Below are positions 24,112-32,484 of a DNA stretch of 64,000 nucleotides, in pieces. The position numbers were made by a program, and so were the translations under genes. A model generated the notes under the pieces. It searched no databases and was not told the origin of the DNA. It worked only from the letters and a program-made list of their open reading frames with translations. Location: assembly GCA_027325485.1 (NCBI GenBank), contig DAIEFN010000002.1:1-64000 (forward strand), read 5' to 3'. How positions within the stretch are numbered: the stretch's first letter is position 1; every line of letters starts with the position of its first letter. This stretch comes from Candidatus Saccharimonadota bacterium (GTDB taxonomy: Bacteria; Patescibacteriota; Saccharimonadia; Saccharimonadales; UBA4665).

Positions 24112-24961
24112 GCGCAATCCCAGCAAGTAGTCGATTAACGTGCCTAGCTATGTCTTCTTGGGCTGACGCCTTGTCGCTCTTTCTCGTAACTACCCATATT
24201 GGACGGGCTAGGGTTGGTGTTTTTACTTTTAGTAATTTACCATCTGCAATATCTTCTCGAACCATGTGATAAGGCAGTAATGCCGTACCTCTGCCATCAA
24301 TCGCCATATCCTTAAGTAGATCTAAGCTGGTAGAGAAAAAGATTGGGTGTATATCTAAATAGAGCCGTTTAAATTGCTTAACGAAGTGAGTATACGTTGT
24401 TGAGTCAGCGTTAAATGCCAACCAGTCGACAATTGAATCTTCCCTTCTCTTAACTTTAAGCTTAGGAGAACGCACAAATACAAATTTTTCGTTATGCAGT
24501 CTTTTGATACGGATCTCTTTAGTAAGCAGCCCGGGCTGGCCAGTAATTAGGCCAATGTCAATCTTCTCCGCTGTTAAGGCATTAATTATTTTTTTAGAAT
24601 TATCTACCATAATCTTGAGCCCGCTGAGCAGTTCGATTGATTGAGAGGAGGAATATAGCAAATGCGCAATGCTGTCTATAATCCCGACGTGTCGTGTTGG
24701 GTCATGAGCTACGCTAGCCAATTTTTGCTGCAGTAGTTTATCTTCTTTTAAGATCTTCTTAGCGCTCTCAAGGACGACCTTTCCTTCAGTAGTTAGAGCA
24801 ACGTCATAACGATTGCGTTTAAACAGCTTAACTCCTAAAGAGCGCTCCAGTGAGCCAATTGCTAAGGTGATCGCCGGTTGCGATTTGCCGAGAGATTTAG
24901 CGGCTGCTGAAAAGCTTTTCAGCCGTGCGACCTCATAGAATTTGCGGTATCTGTGATCCAT
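24095..24961 (-). CDS. LysR-family transcription regulator
   Basis: 288 residues. N-terminal winged helix (YRKFYEVARLKSFSAAAKSL, GKSQPAITLAIGSLERSLG) and a C-terminal effector domain (DIGLITGQPG, DGRGTALLPYHM). I placed the start at ATG 24961, because TATAAT (24969-24974 on the minus strand) lies seven bases before it; the upstream ATG at 24970 overlaps the -10 box. It is divergent from inositol-phosphate synthase and a perfect dyad lies between them, so it probably controls that gene. Confidence 0.9.
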   Translation of the reverse strand: MDHRYRKFYEVARLKSFSAAAKSLGKSQPAITLAIGSLERSLGVKLFKRNRYDVALTTEGKVVLESAKKILKEDKLLQQKLASVAHDPTRHVGIIDSIAHLLYSSSQSIELLSGLKIMVDNSKKIINALTAEKIDIGLITGQPGLLTKEIRIKRLHNEKFVFVRSPKLKVKRREDSIVDWLAFNADSTTYTHFVKQFKRLYLDIHPIFFSTSLDLLKDMAIDGRGTALLPYHMVREDIADGKLLKVKTPTLARPIWVVTRKSDKASAQEDIARHVNRLLAGIAPNIHF

Positions 24962-24988
24962 GAAGTTCATTATATAGCATAGTCTTTA

Positions 24989-25005
24989 CTTATATCAGGT
25001 ATAAG
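24989..25005. promoter_or_regulatory. LysR-type operator dyad
   Basis: CTTATA-TCAGG-TATAAG is a perfect 17-bp inverted repeat containing the T-N11-A core of LysR sites. It lies just upstream of the -35 box of the inositol-phosphate synthase gene and covers the -35 region of the LysR gene, the usual place for autorepression plus activation of the divergent gene. Confidence 0.75.
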
Positions 25006-25006
25006 C

Positions 25007-25035
25007 TTGTCTTATTTTAGAAGCTTGTATAGAAT
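25007..25035 (+). promoter_or_regulatory. Leaderless promoter of the inositol-phosphate synthase gene
   Basis: TTGTCT (25007-25012), 17-bp spacer, TAGAAT (25030-25035), then seven bases to ATG 25043. The start of transcription should be at the A of the ATG. This settles the start codon: the open frame reaches back to a TTG at 25007 that is really the -35 box. Confidence 0.8.
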
Positions 25036-25042
25036 ACTTCTT

Positions 25043-26194
25043 ATGTCACACACAACCAACTCTAACTCAGAAATAAAAATAGCCGTCATAGGAGCAGGAA
25101 ACTGTTTCTCAGCGCTTTACCAAGGTTTTACTTATTACAAAGATTCAACCGAGTCAGATAATATTCCAGGGGTTATGTTTGCCGACATTGGTGGCTACCG
25201 CCCGAGCGATATTAAAGTTGTAGCTGTTTATGATGTTGATGAGCGTAAAGTTGGCAAACCAACTGGGGAAGCAATCTTTGCCAAGCCTAACTGTGCGCGC
25301 GTTTTTGCACCTGATGTTCCAGCTGGTCCAATCGTTCAGATGGGTCACGTTTTAGATGGTGTATCTAGTTACATGCAAGAACAACCGGCTGACTTTGGTT
25401 TTCGAGTTTCAGACGCCAAACCAGTAGATATGGTTCAATCTCTCAAAGATAGTGGCGCTGACTTACTGGTTAATTACCTGCCAGTTGGTTCGCAACAAGC
25501 CAGTGAGTTCTATGCTCAGGCGGCAATTGACGCCAACATTGCCTTCCTAAACTGTATTCCAGTATTTATTGCTAGTAACCCAAAGTGGGAACAGAAATTC
25601 ATAGATGCCAAACTACCTCTTATTGGCGACGATATGCGCTCCCAGCTAGGAGCAAGTGTGTTAAGTCAGGTGCTACAAGAACTGGCATTTGATCGCGGGA
25701 TGGTCGTAGATTTTCACCAGCAACTTAATATTGGTGGCAACACTGACTTTAACAACATGATGGTTCAATCTAGACTTGCCAGCAAAAAAGAGAGTAAAGA
25801 GAACGTCATCCGTGCCCAGAACGATTTAAGGGGCATAGCAGTGCCAGAGCACAGCTTATTCGCTGGTCCAAGCACCTTCCTGCCCTACCTTAAAGACAAT
25901 AAGGTTGCTTACTTTAATATCCGCTTGCGTGGCTTTGGTGATGCTTCTGTAACAATAGATGCTAAATTATCGGTTCAAGATAGTGAGAACAGTGCTGGTG
26001 TGGTGATTGATGCGATTAGATACTTAAAAGTCGCTAAGGAATTAGGGGTTGTAGGCGCACTAAGAGGTCCAAGCGCATGGACTCAAAAGACTCCGCCAGA
26101 ACAAATGATGTACGCTGATGCTAAGCTTGAGTGCGAAGCACTCGCTAAAAGACGATTAACGCCGTCAGTCAAACGACAACTTACTAAGGCTTAA
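25043..26194 (+). CDS. ino1: myo-Inositol-1-phosphate synthase
   Basis: 383 residues. IKIAVIGAGNCFSALYQGF is the NAD-binding loop, followed by LLVNYLPVGSQQASEFYAQA, NCIPVFIAS, GDDMRSQLGAS and NIGGNTDFNN, all hallmarks of the actinobacterial/archaeal INO1 type. It makes inositol-1-phosphate from glucose-6-phosphate using NAD. Inositol could feed phosphatidylinositol-type lipids or mycothiol-like compounds. Regulated by the divergent LysR protein by position and operator. The family is uncommon in reduced genomes. Confidence 0.93.
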   Translation: MSHTTNSNSEIKIAVIGAGNCFSALYQGFTYYKDSTESDNIPGVMFADIGGYRPSDIKVVAVYDVDERKVGKPTGEAIFAKPNCARVFAPDVPAGPIVQMGHVLDGVSSYMQEQPADFGFRVSDAKPVDMVQSLKDSGADLLVNYLPVGSQQASEFYAQAAIDANIAFLNCIPVFIASNPKWEQKFIDAKLPLIGDDMRSQLGASVLSQVLQELAFDRGMVVDFHQQLNIGGNTDFNNMMVQSRLASKKESKENVIRAQNDLRGIAVPEHSLFAGPSTFLPYLKDNKVAYFNIRLRGFGDASVTIDAKLSVQDSENSAGVVIDAIRYLKVAKELGVVGALRGPSAWTQKTPPEQMMYADAKLECEALAKRRLTPSVKRQLTKA

Positions 26195-26262
26195 TTACTT
26201 CTTCGAACTAGCCTCTAGGATATATGACTAGGTGACAACTAGTTACTTAAAAGTCGTAGGGT

Positions 26263-26688
26263 TTATTTAGTTCGTTTCTTCAACAGCGGACTTCGATCAG
26301 TTCGAGAAATATTTATAAGGTATACAACAATTAAGGCAGCAATTACTACTGCCGTCATCTCCCATGCTTTCGTTGTTTGTGTTTGACTAAGAGGAGCCCT
26401 GTTTATACCTAGAGCGCTACCCAAGCTATCCTAAGAAATCTTCTTTGAAGATTCGCCTGAAGCATTAATTTAACCGCTACCCATACTAGTATCAGAGGTT
26501 ATGGAACCTAGCGCCTGGACACGACTTGTACTACCTGGCGTAGACGTATTTTGGATGCTAGAGATTGTTATTACTGGAGCTGCAATTACACTAGGATCAG
26601 CAACTAGTGTCAAGCCGTAACCGACAGTGTCAAAGGTAGTAGCACAGTTACAAAAGCACCCTACCTCCAGACAGTATCTGGGCTGCAA
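26263..26688 (-). pseudogene. Remnant of a surface protein with C-terminal membrane anchor
   Basis: One minus-strand frame continues from a Thr/Ser-rich region (PVITISSIQNTSTPGSTSRV) through in-frame stops at 26470-26472 and 26431-26433 to a C-terminal membrane helix (MTAVVIAALIVVYLINI) and basic tail (SPLLKKRTK). The layout is that of a cell-surface protein anchored by its C-terminus. Two point nonsense codons and no good start codon suggest decay. Confidence 0.45.
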
Positions 26689-26715
26689 ATCTTAACTACA
26701 GGCCAAGCCTCATAG

Positions 26716-26907
26716 TTAAAGCTCGCACTTACCACCCAGTCCGGCGTCGCAATCGCAACCTTTATTATTCGTCACGGTATCTATCTAAAGCACTTACTCA
26801 CCAAAGGTGAAACTTTTGCGTTGCACTACCCAATGCTAGATATCACAATTGTCTTTACTGCCATTTGCGGCACCGTCTTAATCCGTATGGTGGGCTTGAT
26901 TGACTAG
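26716..26907 (+). pseudogene. Remnant of a membrane protein
   Basis: A 63-codon open stretch reads SGVAIATFIIRHGIYLKHLL, then TFALHYPMLDITIVFTAICG and IRMVGLID to TAG. It lacks any ATG/GTG/TTG start and is preceded in frame by TAG at 26713. The composition (two hydrophobic helices with ordered charge) looks like coding sequence that has lost its 5' end. Family not recognised. Confidence 0.35.
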
Positions 26908-26968
26908 ATTAAGTAAGTTTACGACTTCGTATATCTTTAGTAACTTAGGGGAAACTGTATTACTTCTT

Positions 26969-27092
26969 TTGTTAATCTGAGATTTATGTGCTATTATAAA
27001 TGTAATTGTATTTGATGAATCCGGGTTTGTAGGTTATTACTCGACTTCAACAAGCGCAGTATATAACTAACCAAAAGAAGGATTCATTTTTT
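26969..27092 (+). promoter_or_regulatory. Promoter and structured 5' leader of the DEAD-box helicase gene
   Basis: TTGTTA (26969-26974), 17-bp spacer, TATTAT (26992-26997) start a leader of about 90 nt. Near its 5' end ATGAATCC (27015-27022) can pair perfectly with GGATTCAT (27080-27087), which takes in part of the GAAGGA ribosome site just before ATG 27093. Such a switch would lower translation until the helix opens. Bacterial DEAD-box helicase genes are often cold-regulated through their leaders. Confidence 0.55.
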
Positions 27093-28265
27093 ATGTCTTA
27101 TCATTATTCATCGTCTAAACATTCTAGTAGCCGTAGGAGCTCAGCGCCCCGCGGTATGAAGAAAGACTATATCGACCCCAATAAGTTTATTAACCAGGCT
27201 CGCCCAGCAGAGGAAGAAGTTTACGTTGCTGAAAATAAGTTTGAGCAATTCAACGTTCATCCCCTCTTAAAGGCAAATCTATTGCACAAGGGCTATATTA
27301 CACCTACGCCAATTCAAGATAAGACTATCCTCCCAGCCCTAGCCGGACGTGACGTGATTGGCCTTGCAGATACGGGCACTGGCAAAACAGCAGCCTTTGC
27401 GATTCCCTTGCTTAATAGAGTCATGAGCTCTAATGCTAAAGCTTTAGTTATTGCGCCAACGCGTGAGCTAGCTCAGCAAATTGATGCCGATTTTGGCTCA
27501 ATTGCAAAAGGTAGTAACTTACGTAGCGCCGTACTAATTGGTGGCGCCAGCATGGGTCAACAACTTAGAGATCTTCGCCAAGCACCCCAAATCGTAGTTG
27601 GCACACCAGGACGTATTAAAGATCACTTAACCCGACGCACGATTAAGTTAAACAGTTTCAATATTGTCGTTCTTGATGAAGTTGACCGTATGTTAGATAT
27701 GGGCTTTTTAGGTAGTGTGAAGGAAATCTTAGAGCAACTTAGCCCCACGCGGCAGTCCTACTTTTTCTCAGCGACTCTCGATACGCGCGTTAAGACGCTA
27801 ATTGAAACTTTTGCTAAAGATCCCCTAACCATATCTGTTAAAACTAGCGATCGCAGTGCTAATATTCACCAAAACATTGTGCGCATTTCTCATCCCAGCG
27901 AAAAGCTTACTAAACTGCATGATCTCTTAATTAGTGGCGACATTAATAAAGCGATCATCTTTGATGATACACAGCGCAGTGTGGAACGACTATCTAATGA
28001 GCTAGTGGCGCGCGGTTTCCGAGCGGACTCAATTCATGGTGGCAAAAGCCAAGGTCAAAGACAAAGATCCCTCGCGAAGTTTAAACAAGACGAGGTTAAG
28101 ATCCTAGTTGCGACTGACGTCGCCGCGCGTGGGATTGACGTACCGGATGTAACGCACGTTATTAACTACTCTCAGCCTAATACCTACTCAGACTACATTC
28201 ACCGAATTGGGCGCGCTGGAAGAGCTGGTAAGGTCGGCTACGCTTTAACGTTCATAAGCAACTAA
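27093..28265 (+). CDS. DEAD-box RNA helicase (DEVD variant)
   Basis: 390 residues. A Ser/Arg-rich N-terminal tail precedes the Q motif (TPTPIQDKTI), Walker A (ADTGTGKTAA), APTRELAQQ, VGTPGRI, motif II as DEVD (VLDEVDRML), FFSATL, and the helicase C domain ending YIHRIGRAGRAG. Motif II differs from DEAD at the third residue. It lacks the long C-terminal RNA-binding tail of DeaD/CsdA, so is closer to RhlE size. It unwinds RNA during cold or ribosome assembly. Confidence 0.93.
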   Translation: MSYHYSSSKHSSSRRSSAPRGMKKDYIDPNKFINQARPAEEEVYVAENKFEQFNVHPLLKANLLHKGYITPTPIQDKTILPALAGRDVIGLADTGTGKTAAFAIPLLNRVMSSNAKALVIAPTRELAQQIDADFGSIAKGSNLRSAVLIGGASMGQQLRDLRQAPQIVVGTPGRIKDHLTRRTIKLNSFNIVVLDEVDRMLDMGFLGSVKEILEQLSPTRQSYFFSATLDTRVKTLIETFAKDPLTISVKTSDRSANIHQNIVRISHPSEKLTKLHDLLISGDINKAIIFDDTQRSVERLSNELVARGFRADSIHGGKSQGQRQRSLAKFKQDEVKILVATDVAARGIDVPDVTHVINYSQPNTYSDYIHRIGRAGRAGKVGYALTFISN

Positions 28266-28271
28266 ACTACT

Positions 28272-28526
28272 ATGGCAAGTCATTACATTAACGAAGCCGT
28301 AGCCAAACGGCTACTAGATGGTAAAGTACGCGAGAAGCTCGAGGCGCTTGAAAAGAACCCGCAGCTTAATACGCGTGCGACTAGCTATAGTGCGAACTCA
28401 AGCGTTTACCCAGATGGTCAAATGCCCTTTGTCGATAAACACATGGCCTATCTAAGGGCGCATCCAAAACTAGATCACGATCAATACATCGCAAACTTAC
28501 GCTTAATGCTTAAGAACCGTAACTAG
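28272..28526 (+). CDS. Small protein downstream of the helicase
   Basis: 84 residues, starting six bases after the helicase stop. N-terminal helix (EAVAKRLLDGKVREKLEALE), a polar middle, then YLRAHPKLDHDQYIANLRLM. It is charged and soluble, with no recognised family. Co-transcription with the helicase suggests an accessory or RNA-binding role, but that is inference. Confidence 0.55.
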   Translation: MASHYINEAVAKRLLDGKVREKLEALEKNPQLNTRATSYSANSSVYPDGQMPFVDKHMAYLRAHPKLDHDQYIANLRLMLKNRN

Positions 28527-28532
28527 CTCCTT

Positions 28533-29591
28533 TTATTGGGCTGGGGCCGGAATAATATTTAAGATCGTTTGGTGGATTGGCTCTGCTATAGCAAGTAAGT
28601 TATGGGCTAAGCCAAGCTTTACAATTCTAAGCATCATGGCTTCGTAGTTCATGCCAATATTAAGCACGCAAGCTTTAGGGAACGAGCCGTAGCCACTAAT
28701 TAAACTTGGGATTAAGTTAACTTCTAGAAAATGTGCCACGTTAAAACGGTCTAAACGAATATCGATGCGGCCGTAGTCGCTGGCACCTAGAGCTTGAAAT
28801 ACATTAAGCGCTAGTTCACTAACGTGAGCTTTGAGCACTTCATCATCAACTGCAATGGCAGCTTCGGTATTAGCTGATTTGACTGCGCTACTTAAGATCC
28901 GGGAGCCATGCGCATTCAGTGGCGCAATGAGTTCAATTGGCATGACTGAGTAGTGATTATTATCATCAATAGGATCATCTTTAAGGATTGCAACGCTAAA
29001 TTCACGTCCAGGTAGGTACTCTTCAATTAAAGAGTCTGAATGATGTACGTTTGCAATTGATTTAGTCTTGCTTAAGAGTTGGTTAAAGTCAGTAACAACT
29101 GAATTGGCGTCGATGCCAAGTCCACCGCCACGATTCAGCGGTTTAATAAATAAGGGGAAGTTTAGGCTTAGTTCGTTTTTAGTTATGACCTGGTCTCGTT
29201 TGATCACCATGAATGGCGCGGTCTTTAGTCCGCTTGAGAGGACGCGCTGTTTTGCGAGGTGCTTATCGCGTCCCAGCTCATACGCTAGATAACTTGATCC
29301 GGTATGGGCAATATTATTACTTTCAAGATAATCTGCGAGCCAAATTTTATCTAAATCATCAATGCCAAGCTCTGGGTTAGTTGGTATAAACTCCATACCT
29401 AGTAAGACTAGGTCGGGACGTGAGCTTACGAGAGCAGAGAGATCAGCCCTTTGGTTGATTATTACAATGTCGACTCGCTTGTAGTGCTTCGATAATACGT
29501 CTTTAATGGCCAGAGCCGAAAACTGACCCATTGAACTAAGCTCACTAATAGAAGAGCGTACGATCGCAATCGCAAGATTACTTTTTAACAT
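28533..29591 (-). CDS. D-alanine-D-alanine ligase-like ATP-grasp enzyme
   Basis: 352 residues from ATG 29591 (MLKSNLAIAIVRSS). The frame is open 13 codons further, but only to a TTG. ATP-grasp features: GSSYLAYELGRDKHLAKQ, PLFIKPLNRGGGLGI, LIEEYLPGREFSVAIL, and RIDIRLD with EVNLIPSL near the end. These match D-Ala-D-Ala ligases that make the peptidoglycan dipeptide. The N-terminal substrate region is diverged, so another carboxylate-amine product is possible. Confidence 0.8.
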   Translation of the reverse strand: MLKSNLAIAIVRSSISELSSMGQFSALAIKDVLSKHYKRVDIVIINQRADLSALVSSRPDLVLLGMEFIPTNPELGIDDLDKIWLADYLESNNIAHTGSSYLAYELGRDKHLAKQRVLSSGLKTAPFMVIKRDQVITKNELSLNFPLFIKPLNRGGGLGIDANSVVTDFNQLLSKTKSIANVHHSDSLIEEYLPGREFSVAILKDDPIDDNNHYSVMPIELIAPLNAHGSRILSSAVKSANTEAAIAVDDEVLKAHVSELALNVFQALGASDYGRIDIRLDRFNVAHFLEVNLIPSLISGYGSFPKACVLNIGMNYEAMMLRIVKLGLAHNLLAIAEPIHQTILNIIPAPAQ

Positions 29592-29687
29592 AACTACATA
29601 ACCGATCAGCGGACCCGAAAAATAATTCAAGTCCGCTTAAGTTAGCTGTTTAATAGAGCTAGATACTAGCTAATGAGCTATCAATAT

Positions 29688-29987
29688 CTAGTAAGAGCGA
29701 CGGAAGCCACCGCCACCACCGCCACCGGAGCGTCGGTCTTCTTGTGGACGAGCTTCGTTAACTGTAACAGCTCGGCCGCTGACTTCTTTGCCGTTTAAGC
29801 TAGCGATTGCAGCTTTAGCTTCGCTGTCATCAGCCATTTCCACAAAGCCGAAGCCTTTGGATTGACCACTGTCGCGGTCCTTAATTACGGTTGCTGAAGT
29901 TACTTTACCCTGTTCTTGGAATAGGGCTTCTAGTTCTTGTTCGGTAACGCTATATGCTAGGCCACCAACGTAAAGTTTCATTGCCAT
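29688..29987 (-). CDS. Glycine-rich RRM RNA-binding protein
   Basis: 99 residues. One RNA recognition motif with RNP2 (LYVGGLAY) and RNP1 (KGFGFVEM), then a short Arg/Gly tail (RRSGGGGGGGFRRSY). Such single-RRM proteins are cold-linked RNA chaperones in cyanobacteria and others. It lies near the DEAD-box helicase gene, which fits a shared role in RNA folding. Confidence 0.93.
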   Translation of the reverse strand: MAMKLYVGGLAYSVTEQELEALFQEQGKVTSATVIKDRDSGQSKGFGFVEMADDSEAKAAIASLNGKEVSGRAVTVNEARPQEDRRSGGGGGGGFRRSY

Positions 29988-30150
29988 GATCTTTTGTCCT
30001 TCTTATTATCTAATATCACCAGCGTTTAATATCTTCTGACCGCGATGATAGTTAGATCTTATGAGGACTAATTTAATCAAACGGAGAGGTTCTAGTAACC
30101 ACTTGCTTAAGCTAACTATAGCATGATCTGTTTATTTTACCTATTTAGTT

Positions 30151-30807
30151 TTACTTGATGACTTGAGGCGGGGTCTCTACGCTATGCTGAAGCGCAAAGA
30201 GTGGCAAGGCAATCAGTGCCAGGCCACAGGCTAATAAAAAGATGATTTGTGACAACAGGGTTACTTTATCAACTACGACGCTTAAGATGAGAAAAATACC
30301 ACTTAGACTCCAGATCCAAAACAGCGCTCGGGCCCACTTATAGCTGGCTTCCCTTTGCTTAGTGCTACGAGCTTGGCGCATGCTAGCATAAAGCGCGCCA
30401 AGCAGCCCAAGAGCGGCGACAATTGAAGCGGTGTCGTGCAGCGAGAGAATCTGGACTGGCGCTATGCCACAAGCTGAAATGCTTTCACTGCAACGATTTG
30501 AGATTGGCGTAATGGCTTCGAGTAAGGTTGCTGCACCAAAGACGATATAGCCGAAGAGGATCTTCCTACTTGATGGGTTAAGCTTGGCTAGTCTAGCGCC
30601 AATGGCAATCACAATTGCGGCAGTTAACGCATCACCCAGCGCAAAAAGCCAGGCGTAAGGACGGCCAGAGACTTCAAGGGCACTTAAGTATTTATTATTT
30701 AGCGAGATCGGATCTAACCAAAAAGCCAATGGCCAACTATTGTAGAGCACTGCCGTAAGCAGGCTTAACCCAAAGGCAGTACGGTTGACCTCTAACCTAT
30801 CAAACAT
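30151..30807 (-). CDS. Six-span membrane protein, DUF998-like
   Basis: 218 residues with six hydrophobic helices. A loop has NRCSESISACGIAP with two cysteines, and LSLHDTASIVAALGLL carries the buried His-Asp pair typical of DUF998/frag1-like membrane proteins. The substrate or role is unknown. It starts 115 bases from the divergent mTERF-like gene. Confidence 0.65.
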   Translation of the reverse strand: MFDRLEVNRTAFGLSLLTAVLYNSWPLAFWLDPISLNNKYLSALEVSGRPYAWLFALGDALTAAIVIAIGARLAKLNPSSRKILFGYIVFGAATLLEAITPISNRCSESISACGIAPVQILSLHDTASIVAALGLLGALYASMRQARSTKQREASYKWARALFWIWSLSGIFLILSVVVDKVTLLSQIIFLLACGLALIALPLFALQHSVETPPQVIK

Positions 30808-30886
30808 GCCTCTATCATATTAGGCTTATTAACCATGCTTTTGAAATAGCGCAGGCTAAGTGCGAAAAATTCATAAGAGTAGTTAT

Positions 30887-30915
30887 TTTACAGAGTACTC
30901 GTTTGATGGTATAAT
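30887..30915 (+). promoter_or_regulatory. Leaderless promoter of the large mTERF-like gene
   Basis: TTTACA (30887-30892), 17-bp spacer, TATAAT (30910-30915), then six bases to ATG 30922. There is no ribosome binding site, and transcription should begin at the start codon. Confidence 0.8.
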
Positions 30916-30921
30916 AATAGT

Positions 30922-32436
30922 ATGTACTCGCCTGAGGTGGTTGGCTCTAAAGAAATTAAACCTGACTTTCATTTCGTTTTAGCGGATACGGAATGGCTGG
31001 CGAGGCTTGGCTATAGTTGGCCGGAAGAAGATACGCAAGCTGGCTTAAACTACCTAGAAAATGTGCTGAGCATCGCCTCAACACCACCTAACCCATATAG
31101 CTCTACACAATCTGATAATCTTCAGTCCATAATTGCTCGGAATGAATTCATTAATGGTCTAACTAACCTCGAAGATTACCATAAACACAAACTGATTGAA
31201 CGACCGGATTTAGTTATCTCGCTCGGTTCAGTTATTGGCACCCAGCGCATCCTGCATGATTTAGATATCGATAATCAGCGCGTGATGCGCGCTTTCCCGG
31301 CCATCTTAAGTCTCAAGCCGGAAGTTTTGAAAGCTCAATTAGATAACCTAACGACAATCGGGATTAAGCCACGCCGAGTAATTAATCTCTACGCTCCAGT
31401 TCTTGATTTGGCACCAGAAGAGATTAACTTTAGGATTGAGACAATCAATAGCCTGGGGCTAAATGCCTTAAAAGTAATTAACATCTTCCCACAGATACTT
31501 GGCATGCAGCGCGACACGATTAAAGCCCGGATGGCTAACCTAAGTAAACAAGGGTTAGATGATCATAAACTAGTCCATAGCGACAGCTTTATCCTGCGTT
31601 ATCCAACTGAAGCCATTAATGCCAAGCTGAAATTTATTAAGAACATGGGGCTAGATATGCCTCGAGTCGTTAATGTCTTCCCAACTACTTTAAGCTACGC
31701 CTTCTCAACCCTTAAACTAAAGTTTGATAACCTGACCGAACTAGGCTTAGACGCCGTTAACTGCATCGATAATAACCCCGCCATTTTTAGTTTAGCTCCT
31801 GAAACCGTAAAGAGTCGCTTTGAGCATTTAACGCGGCTGGGTCTAAATGCCGTCGTGGTTGCAAACCACAATCCTAGCATCTTTAGCAAAAGTGAAGATT
31901 TAATTGAGTCTAAAATTAATAATCTCACGGCCTTAGGTCTGAATGCCGTAAAGATAGTTAATACGCGTCCAGTCATTTTAAATCCACCACCCGAGACGAT
32001 CAAAGCTAAGCTTAGAGTGCTCTACGGTGCAAGCCGGGCCTGGGGCTTGAGAAATTACAAGAGCCCAGTTAACCATTTCGTTGAAAGTTATCCGGCGTTA
32101 TTAGGCTATAGCTCAGATCGCAACCGGGTTTTAATTCGGATTTTAAATAATAGTCTCGATCCGCACACCCACATCACACTCCATCAGATACGCTCACTAA
32201 CTAGTAATAATCTTGAGGCAACTCTTGCGGCCTATTTGAAACAAGATAAAGAGTCTAGCTCGATAGAGCAAATATCTGAGCAGAGCCGAGTTTTGTATGA
32301 ACTTGGCTATCAGGCACTACAAAATTTAATCCTTGCTCCAGAGCATGCTAATGATTCGGCCGTAAACGTCTACCAGCGCAGTTTAGCGCGCAGGGCTAGC
32401 ATTGCTAAGCACCACCAAAGTTATCACACTCACTAG
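30922..32436 (+). CDS. mTERF-like helical repeat protein (copy 2)
   Basis: 504 residues. After an N-terminal helical region (LADTEWLARLGYSW), about eight repeats of 34-36 residues follow. Each has the form LTxLGLNAVKIVNxxPxIxxxxPETIKAKL, with the conserved Gly-Leu, a Pro in the middle and a final basic helix. A cap (VESYPALLGYS) and C-terminal helices follow. This is the mTERF repeat pattern: tandem three-helix units forming a nucleic-acid-binding solenoid. It is a paralogue of 2332-3336. The PafA/Dop-like gene follows after 48 bases on the same strand. Confidence 0.7.
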   Translation: MYSPEVVGSKEIKPDFHFVLADTEWLARLGYSWPEEDTQAGLNYLENVLSIASTPPNPYSSTQSDNLQSIIARNEFINGLTNLEDYHKHKLIERPDLVISLGSVIGTQRILHDLDIDNQRVMRAFPAILSLKPEVLKAQLDNLTTIGIKPRRVINLYAPVLDLAPEEINFRIETINSLGLNALKVINIFPQILGMQRDTIKARMANLSKQGLDDHKLVHSDSFILRYPTEAINAKLKFIKNMGLDMPRVVNVFPTTLSYAFSTLKLKFDNLTELGLDAVNCIDNNPAIFSLAPETVKSRFEHLTRLGLNAVVVANHNPSIFSKSEDLIESKINNLTALGLNAVKIVNTRPVILNPPPETIKAKLRVLYGASRAWGLRNYKSPVNHFVESYPALLGYSSDRNRVLIRILNNSLDPHTHITLHQIRSLTSNNLEATLAAYLKQDKESSSIEQISEQSRVLYELGYQALQNLILAPEHANDSAVNVYQRSLARRASIAKHHQSYHTH

Positions 32437-32484
32437 CGATTATTTGTGCGTTAGATCACTAGATAATGCAGCTGTTTTGATGTA

